Shown: positions 14,975 through 21,713 of the stretch, one piece after another
Layout of the letters: each line of letters starts with the position of its first letter
Numbering within the stretch: the first letter of the stretch is position 1
NCBI GenBank assembly: GCA_964605095.1
Contig: CAZSBS010000045.1
Coordinates: forward strand, 1-23,338
Direction: 5' to 3'
DNA from: JAUWQU01 sp964605095
Lineage (GTDB): Bacteria; Planctomycetota; Phycisphaerae; SM23-33
Length of the DNA stretch: 23,338 nucleotides
Translations under genes and position numbers: made by a program
The notes under the pieces: generated by a model
The model's input: the letters and a program-made list of their open reading frames with translations, nothing else
Database searches by the model: none
Told to the model about the DNA's origin: nothing

Positions 14975-17740
14975 TCACTCCGCCGCCCTGGTGATATCCA
15001 GTGAGACGAACCTCAGCAACTCGTCATTGGTCATCTCGGTCAGTAATTTTTCGCCGCCGCCGTCGCCCAGCAAGTCGTTGGCCAGGCCCACCTTCTCTTC
15101 GATGAGTTGGTCGATCTTCTCTTCAACCGTGCCCTGGCAGATGAACTTGTGGACCAGAACGTTCCGCTTCTGGCCGATGCGGAAGGCGCGATCGGTGGCC
15201 TGGTTCTCCACGGCCGGGTTCCACCAGCGGTCAAAGTGGATGACGTGCGTGGCGGCCGTCAAGTTCAGGCCAACACCCCCGGCCTTCAGGGAAAGCACAA
15301 AGAATGGCGGCCCGTCCTCCTCCTGAAAGGCGGCAACCATTTCGCGGCGTTTGGCCACGGGCGTCTGGCCATGCAGGACAAGCCCAGGCCGGCCAAACAC
15401 GCCCTGGAGATGCCCCGCCAGCGGATCGGCGATCTCGCGGAACTGCGTGAACACCAGGGCCTTCTCCTGCCGCTGGGCCAATTCCTGGCAGATGTCCGAG
15501 ATGCGCTGGAACTTGCCGCTGTCGGCCGGCTCGTAACCGTTGTCGCCCAGCCACTGCGAGGGATGGTTGCATATCTGTTTGAGCCGCATCAGGAACGCCA
15601 GGACGATCCCCTTCCTCTGGATGCCGTCGCTTTTCCCCAGCAGTCCGGCCAGTTCCTCGACCGACTGCGCATAGATTGCCGCTTGCCGGTGACTCAGGCC
15701 GCAGTATGTCTTCATCTCGGTCTTGTCCGGCAAGTCGGCGATGATGCTCTTGTCGGTCTTTAGCCGGCGAAGGATGTAAGGCCGGACCAGCGAACGAAGG
15801 GGCCCGTATGGATTGTGCTCGCGCTTCTCCAAGGCCTTGGCGTATCTGGCAAATGCCTTGGCTGATCCTAAAAGGCCTGGGTTAAGGAAGTCAAACAGCG
15901 ACCACAGGTCGCTCAGGCGGTTCTCCACTGGCGTGCCCGTCAGGGCAATTCGAGCGCACCCTTTCAATTCCTTCACGGCGCGAGTCTGGCGCGTGCCGGA
16001 GTTCTTGATCGCCTGGGCCTCATCGAGGATCACCACGTTCCAGTCCCGCTGCCGCAGCCAGGGCAGGCGGGCCGCCATGCCGTAGGTTGTGATGACCAAG
16101 TCATGCGTGTTCAGGGCATGGCCGGGATCGCTCTCGCATTCATCCTGCTCGGATGGATGCGCGACCCACGCGGACAGGACCGGGGCAAAACGGGCGATCT
16201 CCGCCTTCCAGTTGGCGATCAGCGACGCCGGAACCACCAGCAGGCTGGGCATGGCTTTTGTGTCGCCGTCGCCGTCGTCGGCGCGGTTTGCCTGCCGCAA
16301 GGCTCGCATGTCCAGCAGCATCGCCAGTACCTGGATGGTCTTGCCCAGCCCCATGTCGTCGGCCAGGCATGCCCCCAGCCTCAATTGCGTCAGGAATCGC
16401 AGCCACCGCATCCCCACGTGCTGGTACGGGCGCAACGTCGCACGCAACTCGGCCGGAACGCCGCCATCGAGCCGCTGCGGGTCGCGGATTTGTGCCAACA
16501 TCTCTTCCAGCCAATCGCCGGCGGCCACCTGGCTCCATTCCCGCACCGAGTCCGCGGCCGCGTCTTGGGCATCACCGCTCATGTCCGTCCCCGACAGCAG
16601 CCTCATGCCCGCGAAGAACGTCAGCCCGCCGCCCTTCACCTGGGCCTCGACCTGCTTCCAGTGTTCCAACGCGGCCGAGAGCTTCTCGCGGTCAACCTCG
16701 ACCCACTGGCCCTTGAGCCGGACCAGACCGTCGCCTGCCGACAGGAGAGATTGGATTTCCTCGCCGGTAAGCGGCTGGCCGTCCAGGCAGACGCCTACGG
16801 AGTAGTCCAGCAGAGAATCGGCGCTTAGGACCGACTGTTTGCGTTTGCCGATAGTCGCGTTGACCACCGGACGGGGCGGGCGCTTGGACTTCCACCAGTC
16901 CGGCACGCGGACGATCAATCCGGATTCCTCCATCGCGGGAATATCTTGAAGAAAACCGTACGCCTGTCGCGGCGTCCAGGCCAGCGGCCGGTAAATGTCG
17001 CCGGAATCGACCAATTCCTTTACCAGCGAACTCTTCTCGCAGGCCGCCTGGATCGGCGACAGCAGCGAGATCAATGCCTGGCGGTTCTTGGCCCCGGCAT
17101 GTTCATGGAGGGCCTTGGCCATGGGCAGATGCTGGAGCCGCCCCTGGGCCGACAGGCGGTTGGAATAGCTGGCCATGAAGGCAAACGGATACTTTTCGTC
17201 GCGTTTGTTCTCGGCCAAGTGGAACGTCACCCGGCCGACCAGACGCCAGAGCGGGTTTTTCTCGCGAAGGTATGCCTGCGCCCCGCCGGGAAAGGCGCGA
17301 ATTTCCCCGCGGATGAATTCATCCAACTCCCGCCACCAGCTTTGCAGGACTTCGGCGGAAAGGTACTCCAGGCCCTTCATCGGCGGCCCCTGGAGCGCAC
17401 GAAATGCGAGTTCTTCGCTTGGCGGCGGGGCCACGGGCGCCAATTCCGTTGACCCATCGATCCCGGCGGCGTGGCACAGCGCCGTCAGGTAGTCCTTCGC
17501 CACGTCGCGCGCGTATCCCAGGCTGGCCGGCAGCGGCGTTTGGAGTTCAACTGTCGCCAGATGCAGCAGTCCCCGCGCAGTGGCGTCCGAAAACGCCTGG
17601 AGCACGCGCCTGGCCGTCGATTCCGGCAGCCCCGGCGCGGCCGGATCGGCCTCCACCGTCTCCGCCACGTGCAACCGGCCTTGAGGCGAGATGGCCAAGG
17701 CAAGCCTGATGAAACGATGGTCCGCTTCTTGTTGAGCCAC
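14975..17740 (-). CDS. SNF2-family DNA helicase/translocase
   Basis: A bacterial SNF2 (Swi2/Snf2, helicase superfamily 2) ATPase of about 921 aa. The N-terminal 420 residues hold the bacterial SNF2-associated region, with a helicase-typical GLLHLATVELQTPLP near residue 60. The ATPase core has DDMGLGKT (461-468), DEAQ (573-576; DEAQ in place of DEAH), TGTP (601-604), LVFTQF (about 763) and the C-terminal GGVGLNL, then DRWWNPAVENQATDRAFRIG (motif VI). I chose GTG 17740 because GAGAGG stands seven bases before it; a TTG at 17755 in the same frame has no such site. It is two bases from the IVS-like element and likely co-transcribed with the SWIM gene. Expected to move along DNA; no nuclease domain is fused. 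Confidence 0.95.
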   Translation of the reverse strand: MAQQEADHRFIRLALAISPQGRLHVAETVEADPAAPGLPESTARRVLQAFSDATARGLLHLATVELQTPLPASLGYARDVAKDYLTALCHAAGIDGSTELAPVAPPPSEELAFRALQGPPMKGLEYLSAEVLQSWWRELDEFIRGEIRAFPGGAQAYLREKNPLWRLVGRVTFHLAENKRDEKYPFAFMASYSNRLSAQGRLQHLPMAKALHEHAGAKNRQALISLLSPIQAACEKSSLVKELVDSGDIYRPLAWTPRQAYGFLQDIPAMEESGLIVRVPDWWKSKRPPRPVVNATIGKRKQSVLSADSLLDYSVGVCLDGQPLTGEEIQSLLSAGDGLVRLKGQWVEVDREKLSAALEHWKQVEAQVKGGGLTFFAGMRLLSGTDMSGDAQDAAADSVREWSQVAAGDWLEEMLAQIRDPQRLDGGVPAELRATLRPYQHVGMRWLRFLTQLRLGACLADDMGLGKTIQVLAMLLDMRALRQANRADDGDGDTKAMPSLLVVPASLIANWKAEIARFAPVLSAWVAHPSEQDECESDPGHALNTHDLVITTYGMAARLPWLRQRDWNVVILDEAQAIKNSGTRQTRAVKELKGCARIALTGTPVENRLSDLWSLFDFLNPGLLGSAKAFARYAKALEKREHNPYGPLRSLVRPYILRRLKTDKSIIADLPDKTEMKTYCGLSHRQAAIYAQSVEELAGLLGKSDGIQRKGIVLAFLMRLKQICNHPSQWLGDNGYEPADSGKFQRISDICQELAQRQEKALVFTQFREIADPLAGHLQGVFGRPGLVLHGQTPVAKRREMVAAFQEEDGPPFFVLSLKAGGVGLNLTAATHVIHFDRWWNPAVENQATDRAFRIGQKRNVLVHKFICQGTVEEKIDQLIEEKVGLANDLLGDGGGEKLLTEMTNDELLRFVSLDITRAAE

Positions 17741-17863
17741 TCCTTGCCCTCTCAACTCGACAGGCCGCGGCCTCGTGCTGCCGCGGACCCGTCAAGGCGC
17801 AATCGGCACGGCGCAAAGATGAGCGTGGGTGCGATGGATACCGCCATCTTCACTTGACCACCC

Positions 17864-18058
17864 TCAGCACTTGCCTGGAGTCTTTCGCGGCTTTCCGGCC
17901 TTGTCTTGCTGCGTCAAGTCCACAATCGGATGGCCACTCTTGGCCTGTCGCTTCCGGGCATCTTCCACCATCGCGCGGATGTTGAAGCCGAACTTCGCGG
18001 CCCGCGTCTCCCGGTGCTTCCTGACCTCTTCTACAATAGAATCCCGGTTCATAGCCAT
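17864..18058 (-). CDS. Small antitoxin-like protein
   Basis: A 64-aa protein; ATG 18058 has GAGAGGA at suitable distance, while ATG 18064 is immediately against that site. It resembles the short MNRDPIVEEVRxxRE...-type family found beside toxin genes: MNRDSIVEEVRKHRETRAAK, FGFNIRAMVEDARKRQAKSG, then a basic tail. It is strongly helical with no catalytic residues, as expected of an antitoxin's toxin-binding part or a small regulator. No PIN or other toxin gene adjoins it; the next gene downstream is the SNF2 helicase 123 bases away, and a repeat copy lies upstream. It may be an orphan antitoxin or a small partner of the helicase operon. Confidence 0.6.
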   Translation of the reverse strand: MAMNRDSIVEEVRKHRETRAAKFGFNIRAMVEDARKRQAKSGHPIVDLTQQDKAGKPRKTPGKC

Positions 18059-18120
18059 CGTCATTCCTCTCGGTTGCCCACACCCATCAACTCATTGGGC
18101 GTGCAGATCGCCGGAGGTTC

Positions 18121-18179
18121 ATACCCGACGCGGCCAGCAATTCCGACGCCATGTCCTTCTATTCTATCTTCTTCTCTTT
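18121..18179. repeat. 59-nt repeat, copy 1 (partner at 21612-21670)
   Basis: About 54 of 59 positions match 21612-21670 in the same orientation. The repeat has a CCGACGC heptamer twice (18125 and 18143, an 18-base period) followed by a pyrimidine-rich tail (cttcttctctttcttcc) that runs on to about 18196. It lies about 60 bases upstream of the antitoxin-like start, on the minus strand. Confidence 0.75.
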
Positions 18180-18196
18180 CTTCCGCCGTTCCCTAC

Positions 18197-18432
18197 TACC
18201 CATTACCTTCTTTGCTCCTGACCACTGATACCGGAAATAGGAAGCGTCCCTTTTTCTCGAAGCAGCAGTTCCAGCTTGCTGACCACCGGGTAGTGGTCCG
18301 AGGGTCCTTCGGCAACAATGCGGCTCCGACGCAAATTGTGTGCCCTCATGCTCGGCCCCTTAGTTATCTGGGGTTCTTCCCACCAGCCGACCGCAAGTGA
18401 ACCGGCCGATTATGTATGGTGTCCACAGATAT
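18197..18432. other. Intergenic stretch with short hairpins, no gene
   Basis: No gene is supported here. There is a perfect 6-bp hairpin GACCAC/GTGGTC at 18281-18298, followed by a weak imperfect palindrome CCGAGGGTCCTTCGG at 18298-18312. At about 18233-18256 the words GGAAATAGGAAGCGTCCC and the following T-run form a REP-like sequence: GGAagcgTCC with T5 downstream. The T-run could make it a + strand terminator, but no + strand gene ends here. Confidence 0.35.
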
Positions 18433-18477
18433 CCAAGACGATACCCGCCGGCGCATGTCAAGGCAAGAGCCCTTGCC
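18433..18477. repeat. 40-nt repeat, copy 1, with adjoining 6-bp hairpin
   Basis: 18433-18472 matches 20035-20074 at 35 of 40 positions in the same orientation. In this copy an extra eight bases complete a perfect hairpin, GGCAAG-agcc-CTTGCC at 18462-18477, just past the oxidoreductase stop codon (18501, - strand). It may act as a transcript end stabiliser; there is no T-run. A CGCCGGCG palindrome lies at 18446-18453. Confidence 0.7.
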
Positions 18478-18500
18478 TACCCGCCGGAAGCGCCGCGTTG

Positions 18501-19868
18501 TCACAGCGCCCAGCCCTGCCGGTACTCGCGCCGGATAAGCGGCGCGGCCTCCGGGGCGTTGGTGGCTTTGATGTTGGGGCCGTCCCAGTCGATGGGCTTG
18601 GCCAGGCGGATGGCGAGGTTGCCGGCGAGCACGGCTTCGGACAGGGGGCCGGAAAAGTCCCAGTTGGAGCCGGGAGCGGGGCCGCCGCGGCAGGCGGCGA
18701 GCCATTCCGCGTGGTGGCCTATGGATCGCGGCAGCGTCTTTTCGGGGCGGACAAAATCCTTCATCTTGATCTCGGGGACCAGTCGCGGGCCGCCTTCACC
18801 AACGTGGATGTTGCCCTTCTCGCCGACGTAAAGCTGGCCGTTCTCGGGCAAGCGGGCATCGGCGGCCAGGCCGAGACGATCGCGAAGGGGCAGCATGGAC
18901 TTCCACGCCGGGGAATCGTTGGGCGTGTTGCGGTTGCGGCCATCGTACCAGCACAGCTTGAGCGCGGGCCGTGCGCCGTTGGCTGGGAATTGATAGGCGA
19001 TATCGGACCAGAGCGGCCCGCACTCGGGCTTGCCGCCGAAACTGGTCGCCTCGATATGCGTCGGGGCGGTGAGCTTGAGGGCGAACCACGGCAGGTCCAG
19101 GGCGTGACAGCCGATGTCGCCGAGGGCGCACGTGCCGAAATCCCACCAGCCGCGCCATTTGAAGTCGTGGTAGACGCCGGACTTGAAGGGGCGCATGGGC
19201 GCCGGGCCGATCCAGACGTCCCAGTTCAGGCTGGCTGGGATGGGATCCTCGCCGGCCGGGCGGTCGAGGCCCTGCGGCCACCAGCCGGCCGGGCGGTCCG
19301 TCCAGATGTGAACTTCGCGTACCGCGCCGATGACGCCGGCCGCAAGCCACTCGGCCAGCAGGCGGATGGGTTCGTTGGAGTGGCCCTGCGTGCCGAGTTG
19401 AGTGGCGACCTTGGCCTGGCGGGCGGCCTGGGTGAGCTGGCGGGCTTCCCACACGGAATGCGTGAGCGGCTTCTCGCAATAGACGTGTTTGCCGAGCTTC
19501 ACGGCCATCATGGAGGCATGGAAGTGATGATGGTCGGGCGTGGCGACGACGACCGCTTCGATATCCTTCTGCTTATCGAGCATCTGGCGGTAGTCGCTGT
19601 AAGTCTTTGCGCCGGGGTGCTTCCTGGCGGCGCCGGCAAGCCGGCCGGCGTCGGTGTCGCACAGGCCGACGACGTTGCAGCCGACCTTGACGCATTCGGC
19701 CAGGTCGGCGCCTCCGCGCCCGCCGACACCGATGAAGGCAACATTGACGCGGTTGGCCTGTCCTTCAGCCGCACGAAGCACGAGCGGAAAACCGGCGATC
19801 ACGCCACCGGCCAGGAGACTTTTCTTCAACAGGTTACGACGAGTCAGTCTTGGCACGTTCGACTCCAT
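18501..19868 (-). CDS. Tat-exported Gfo/Idh/MocA-family oxidoreductase
   Basis: A 455-aa NAD(P)-dependent dehydrogenase that probably acts on a sugar or cyclitol derivative in the periplasm. ATG 19868 gives a Tat signal at once (LTRRNLLKKSLLAGG, twin Arg at 10-11); the ATG at 19901 would only add eleven residues. The Rossmann fold shows GVGGRG at 47-52, and the catalytic Lys lies in CEKP (131-134). The C-terminal half is the Gfo/Idh/MocA beta-sheet domain with DWDVWIGP-like and GDIGCHALDLPWFAL segments, the last typical of this family's His/Asp site. Planctomycetes carry many such exported homologues. It is alone in its transcription unit, with repeat copies on both sides. Confidence 0.92.
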   Translation of the reverse strand: MESNVPRLTRRNLLKKSLLAGGVIAGFPLVLRAAEGQANRVNVAFIGVGGRGGADLAECVKVGCNVVGLCDTDAGRLAGAARKHPGAKTYSDYRQMLDKQKDIEAVVVATPDHHHFHASMMAVKLGKHVYCEKPLTHSVWEARQLTQAARQAKVATQLGTQGHSNEPIRLLAEWLAAGVIGAVREVHIWTDRPAGWWPQGLDRPAGEDPIPASLNWDVWIGPAPMRPFKSGVYHDFKWRGWWDFGTCALGDIGCHALDLPWFALKLTAPTHIEATSFGGKPECGPLWSDIAYQFPANGARPALKLCWYDGRNRNTPNDSPAWKSMLPLRDRLGLAADARLPENGQLYVGEKGNIHVGEGGPRLVPEIKMKDFVRPEKTLPRSIGHHAEWLAACRGGPAPGSNWDFSGPLSEAVLAGNLAIRLAKPIDWDGPNIKATNAPEAAPLIRREYRQGWAL

Positions 19869-19917
19869 GGCTGGTTGTAATTGAGAGTATTGATCCGGCA
19901 TCTACCAGATGACTTCT

Positions 19918-19953
19918 CGCTGACGACCACCGTCAGCGATCTACACGATTCTA
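19918..19953 (-). promoter_or_regulatory. Hairpin and possible -10 in the oxidoreductase leader
   Basis: CGCTGACG-accac-CGTCAGCG at 19918-19938 is a perfect 8-bp inverted repeat 50 bases upstream of the start codon. On the minus strand a TAGAAT (19953-19948) sits just upstream; no matching -35 was found. The hairpin would then begin close to the transcript start and could be an operator or a 5'-end stem. Confidence 0.35.
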
Positions 19954-20034
19954 CCGGGCCTTGGCATTTCGACAGTGAGTTTCCGGCCGAGCTTTTTAAC
20001 CTTCCGGCCAATCCAACAACGCGTCGTGTACGCC

Positions 20035-20074
20035 CCAGGACGATACCCTCCCGCGCATGCCAAAGCAAGAGCCC
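20035..20074. repeat. 40-nt repeat, copy 2 (partner at 18433-18472)
   Basis: 35 of 40 positions match the copy at 18433, in direct orientation. The two copies bracket the oxidoreductase gene. In this copy the hairpin extension is missing and the sequence runs directly into GCCGGA. Confidence 0.7.
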
Positions 20075-20132
20075 GCCGGACAGCCTGAATCGCCGCGGCG
20101 TCGGAGGCAGGGCCTCACGGATTACCTGGGAA

Positions 20133-20216
20133 CGCCAATCTCCCGATTGGCGCAGTAAGAGCCGCTCTGGCCACCGGCCCTGACGGGCCTTCAATGGGTG
20201 GGTGCCGCAGACCCAC
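20133..20216. repeat. Array of three perfect hairpins
   Basis: Three adjacent palindromes: CGCCAATC-tccc-GATTGGCG (20133-20152, 8-bp stem), GGCCC-tgac-GGGCC (20176-20189, 5-bp stem) and GTGGGT-gccgcag-ACCCAC (20198-20216, 6-bp stem). The last overlaps the C-terminal codons of the LspA-like gene (- strand). They lack T-runs but could stop or protect the transcript end, or be repeat units of a palindromic element. Confidence 0.6.
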
Positions 20217-20916
20217 TCGGAGCTCTGAGCTTTCGGACAAGGAGGATGATCGGTGCCAATGCCAACATAACGTAAAACGGATAATAGTACAGATCCGCGA
20301 GATTGAAAATGCTCAGTCGGAGAACCGAATGGATCAAGTCCGAATAGATGAAATCGATGATTCGAAAAGGAGGGTTAAACAGCGACAATGTGTTTCCTGC
20401 GGCCGCGGCGGCAAGAAGTCCAAAGCACACCCTGAAATACGCGGACTCAAACAAGCGAAACAACACAATGACAAGTGCCACGTTGCCTGTACGCAATAAC
20501 ACGCATAGCAGATAAGGTTGCCCGCTGTCCCAATGGACCGCTGCGGACACGGCAGCACATCCTATGCCTAATGTTCCGGCCGCGAGGATACCGAGCCCTA
20601 TTTTAGCTGCTTTCCGGTATCTTGATTTGGCGATTACGACAATGATGATCGCCTCAACCCACCACGCGCATCCCAATGCGATGGTTAAAGCATCATTCCC
20701 CTTGATAATCCCTCTGGCTTGAGTGCCGATCCCATTTGCGTTCAAGGTAAGGATGAAGGCCACGTCACCCAGTATCGTCGGAATTCGCTTTCCGAGAGGA
20801 AGCAACGAATAGGCCAATACTTTCGCGACAAGATCAAATAGTAGCAGCACGAGAACCAATCGGTACTTTCTCATCTCCGGCAAGGCTCTGGTTAAGCACT
20901 TATCGATACCGACCAA
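20191..20916 (-). CDS. Enlarged, divergent signal peptidase II (LspA)-like membrane protein
   Basis: A 241-aa membrane protein with about seven hydrophobic segments. It starts at TTG 20916 with AGGAG eight bases before. Canonical LspA is about 150-170 aa and removes signal peptides from prolipoproteins at the membrane. Here Asp28-x3-Lys32 matches the first motif; Asp188 in IIDF and Asp208 in FNLAD match the two catalytic aspartates; the G-N pair at 174-175 is kept, but the usual GNxxDR Arg is lost (GNTLSL). An extra segment (residues about 85-160) separates the motifs. Codons are visibly more AT-rich than in neighbours, which suggests transfer. It may be an active accessory peptidase or one with altered substrate. 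Confidence 0.7.
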   Translation of the reverse strand: MVGIDKCLTRALPEMRKYRLVLVLLLFDLVAKVLAYSLLPLGKRIPTILGDVAFILTLNANGIGTQARGIIKGNDALTIALGCAWWVEAIIIVVIAKSRYRKAAKIGLGILAAGTLGIGCAAVSAAVHWDSGQPYLLCVLLRTGNVALVIVLFRLFESAYFRVCFGLLAAAAAGNTLSLFNPPFRIIDFIYSDLIHSVLRLSIFNLADLYYYPFYVMLALAPIILLVRKLRAPSGSAAPTH

Positions 20917-20967
20917 GTTGGCAACTCCTGCCAGGGCGGCTTAGTGCGAAACAATATGGGAGGTAGT

Positions 20968-21315
20968 TCATTCCGCACCCGGTGGCAGGGACGCAAGGAT
21001 GGACTGGACCATGGGCTTCAAGGGCGGCACATGATCGCGTGCGGTTTCGTAGACACGTGCCCAGTTGACCTCGAAGTAATCATGGACGAGAACGTGGCGC
21101 ATGCCGGCGATGAGCTTCCATGGAACGTGGGGATTCCGCTCCTTCAGCGTGGCGGACAATCGCCAAGCCGCTTCGCCGATAATCTGGATGTGGCGGAGCA
21201 TGTGGGAGCGGAGGAATTTATCGGCGTCGTAGACGTCCCGTGTCGCCGGGGTTGTGTCGATCACTTCGTCAATGGCTTCGAGAATGTCTTGCAGAAGCAA
21301 GTGGTCGGCTCTCAC
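20968..21315 (-). CDS. hepT: HepT toxin (HEPN-domain RNase)
   Basis: A 115-aa HEPN/DUF86 protein. Residues 73-80 (RHVLVHDY) give R-x4-H-x-Y: the Arg and His form the RNase active site, and the Tyr is the residue that MntA-type antitoxins modify with AMP chains. The GTG start at 21315 overlaps the antitoxin stop as GTGA. The length is normal for the family. It depends on its upstream partner for control; expected to cleave cellular RNA when free. No mutation of the motif is seen, so it looks intact. Confidence 0.92.
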   Translation of the reverse strand: MRADHLLLQDILEAIDEVIDTTPATRDVYDADKFLRSHMLRHIQIIGEAAWRLSATLKERNPHVPWKLIAGMRHVLVHDYFEVNWARVYETARDHVPPLKPMVQSILASLPPGAE

Positions 21316-21602
21316 AGGGGAATCGCCTCCTTCATGGCGTGGCGGCGGAACCGTTCCCGCATGCCGTCTTCGTCGATGACGTCGACCTTGACGCCCAGCA
21401 ACTCCCGCAGGTCCATCAGCAACCCGCCGTGATCTAACAGGGACCGGCCGGGGTCGAAGCGGACGATGATATCCAGGTCGGAGTTTTCCGTGGCGTCGCC
21501 GCGGGCAACGGAGCCGAAGATGCGGACATCGTGGGCCCCGTATCGGCGGGCGATTTCCAGGATCGCCTCGCGTTTGCCCTGAATGGCCTCTTTGGTAATC
21601 AT
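21312..21602 (-). CDS. mntA: MntA antitoxin (minimal nucleotidyltransferase)
   Basis: A 96-aa minimal nucleotidyltransferase beginning at ATG 21602. The motif GSVARGDATENSDLD gives G30-S31-x10-D42-x-D44, the exact G-S-x10-D-x-D active site of polymerase-beta-like enzymes. In the characterised MntA-HepT systems this protein adds AMP units to the Tyr of HepT and so silences it. Stop and toxin start overlap by four bases. Both partners are intact and in the normal antitoxin-toxin order. The start codon lies ten bases from the second copy of the 59-nt repeat. Confidence 0.92.
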   Translation of the reverse strand: MITKEAIQGKREAILEIARRYGAHDVRIFGSVARGDATENSDLDIIVRFDPGRSLLDHGGLLMDLRELLGVKVDVIDEDGMRERFRRHAMKEAIPL

Positions 21603-21611
21603 GGCTCTATG

Positions 21612-21670
21612 ATACCCGACGCGGACAGCAAATCCGACGCCATGTCCTCTTATTCTATCTTCTTCTCTTC
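21612..21670. repeat. 59-nt repeat, copy 2, in front of mntA
   Basis: Matches 18121-18179 at about 54 of 59 positions in the same orientation. The CCGACGC heptamer is again present twice with an 18-base period (21616 and 21634). It is followed by a CTT/CTA pyrimidine-rich low-complexity tract up to 21713, where the next gene ends. The repeat begins ten bases upstream of the mntA start. Confidence 0.75.
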
Positions 21671-21713
21671 CCTACTTCCTACCTACCAACTACTACTTCC
21701 TTCTTCCCTTCTT

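Noticed and set aside
17752..17847. A 31-codon frame just upstream of the SNF2 gene
   Set aside because: It looks at first like a helicase N-terminus, but the helicase frame already contains its own N-terminal strand (LALAISPQGRLHV), so no frameshift is needed.
18318..19880. A 520-codon + strand frame opposite the oxidoreductase
   Set aside because: The sense strand has the Tat signal, GxGGRG and EKP motifs; the antisense product is a Gly/Ala/Val/Asp shadow.
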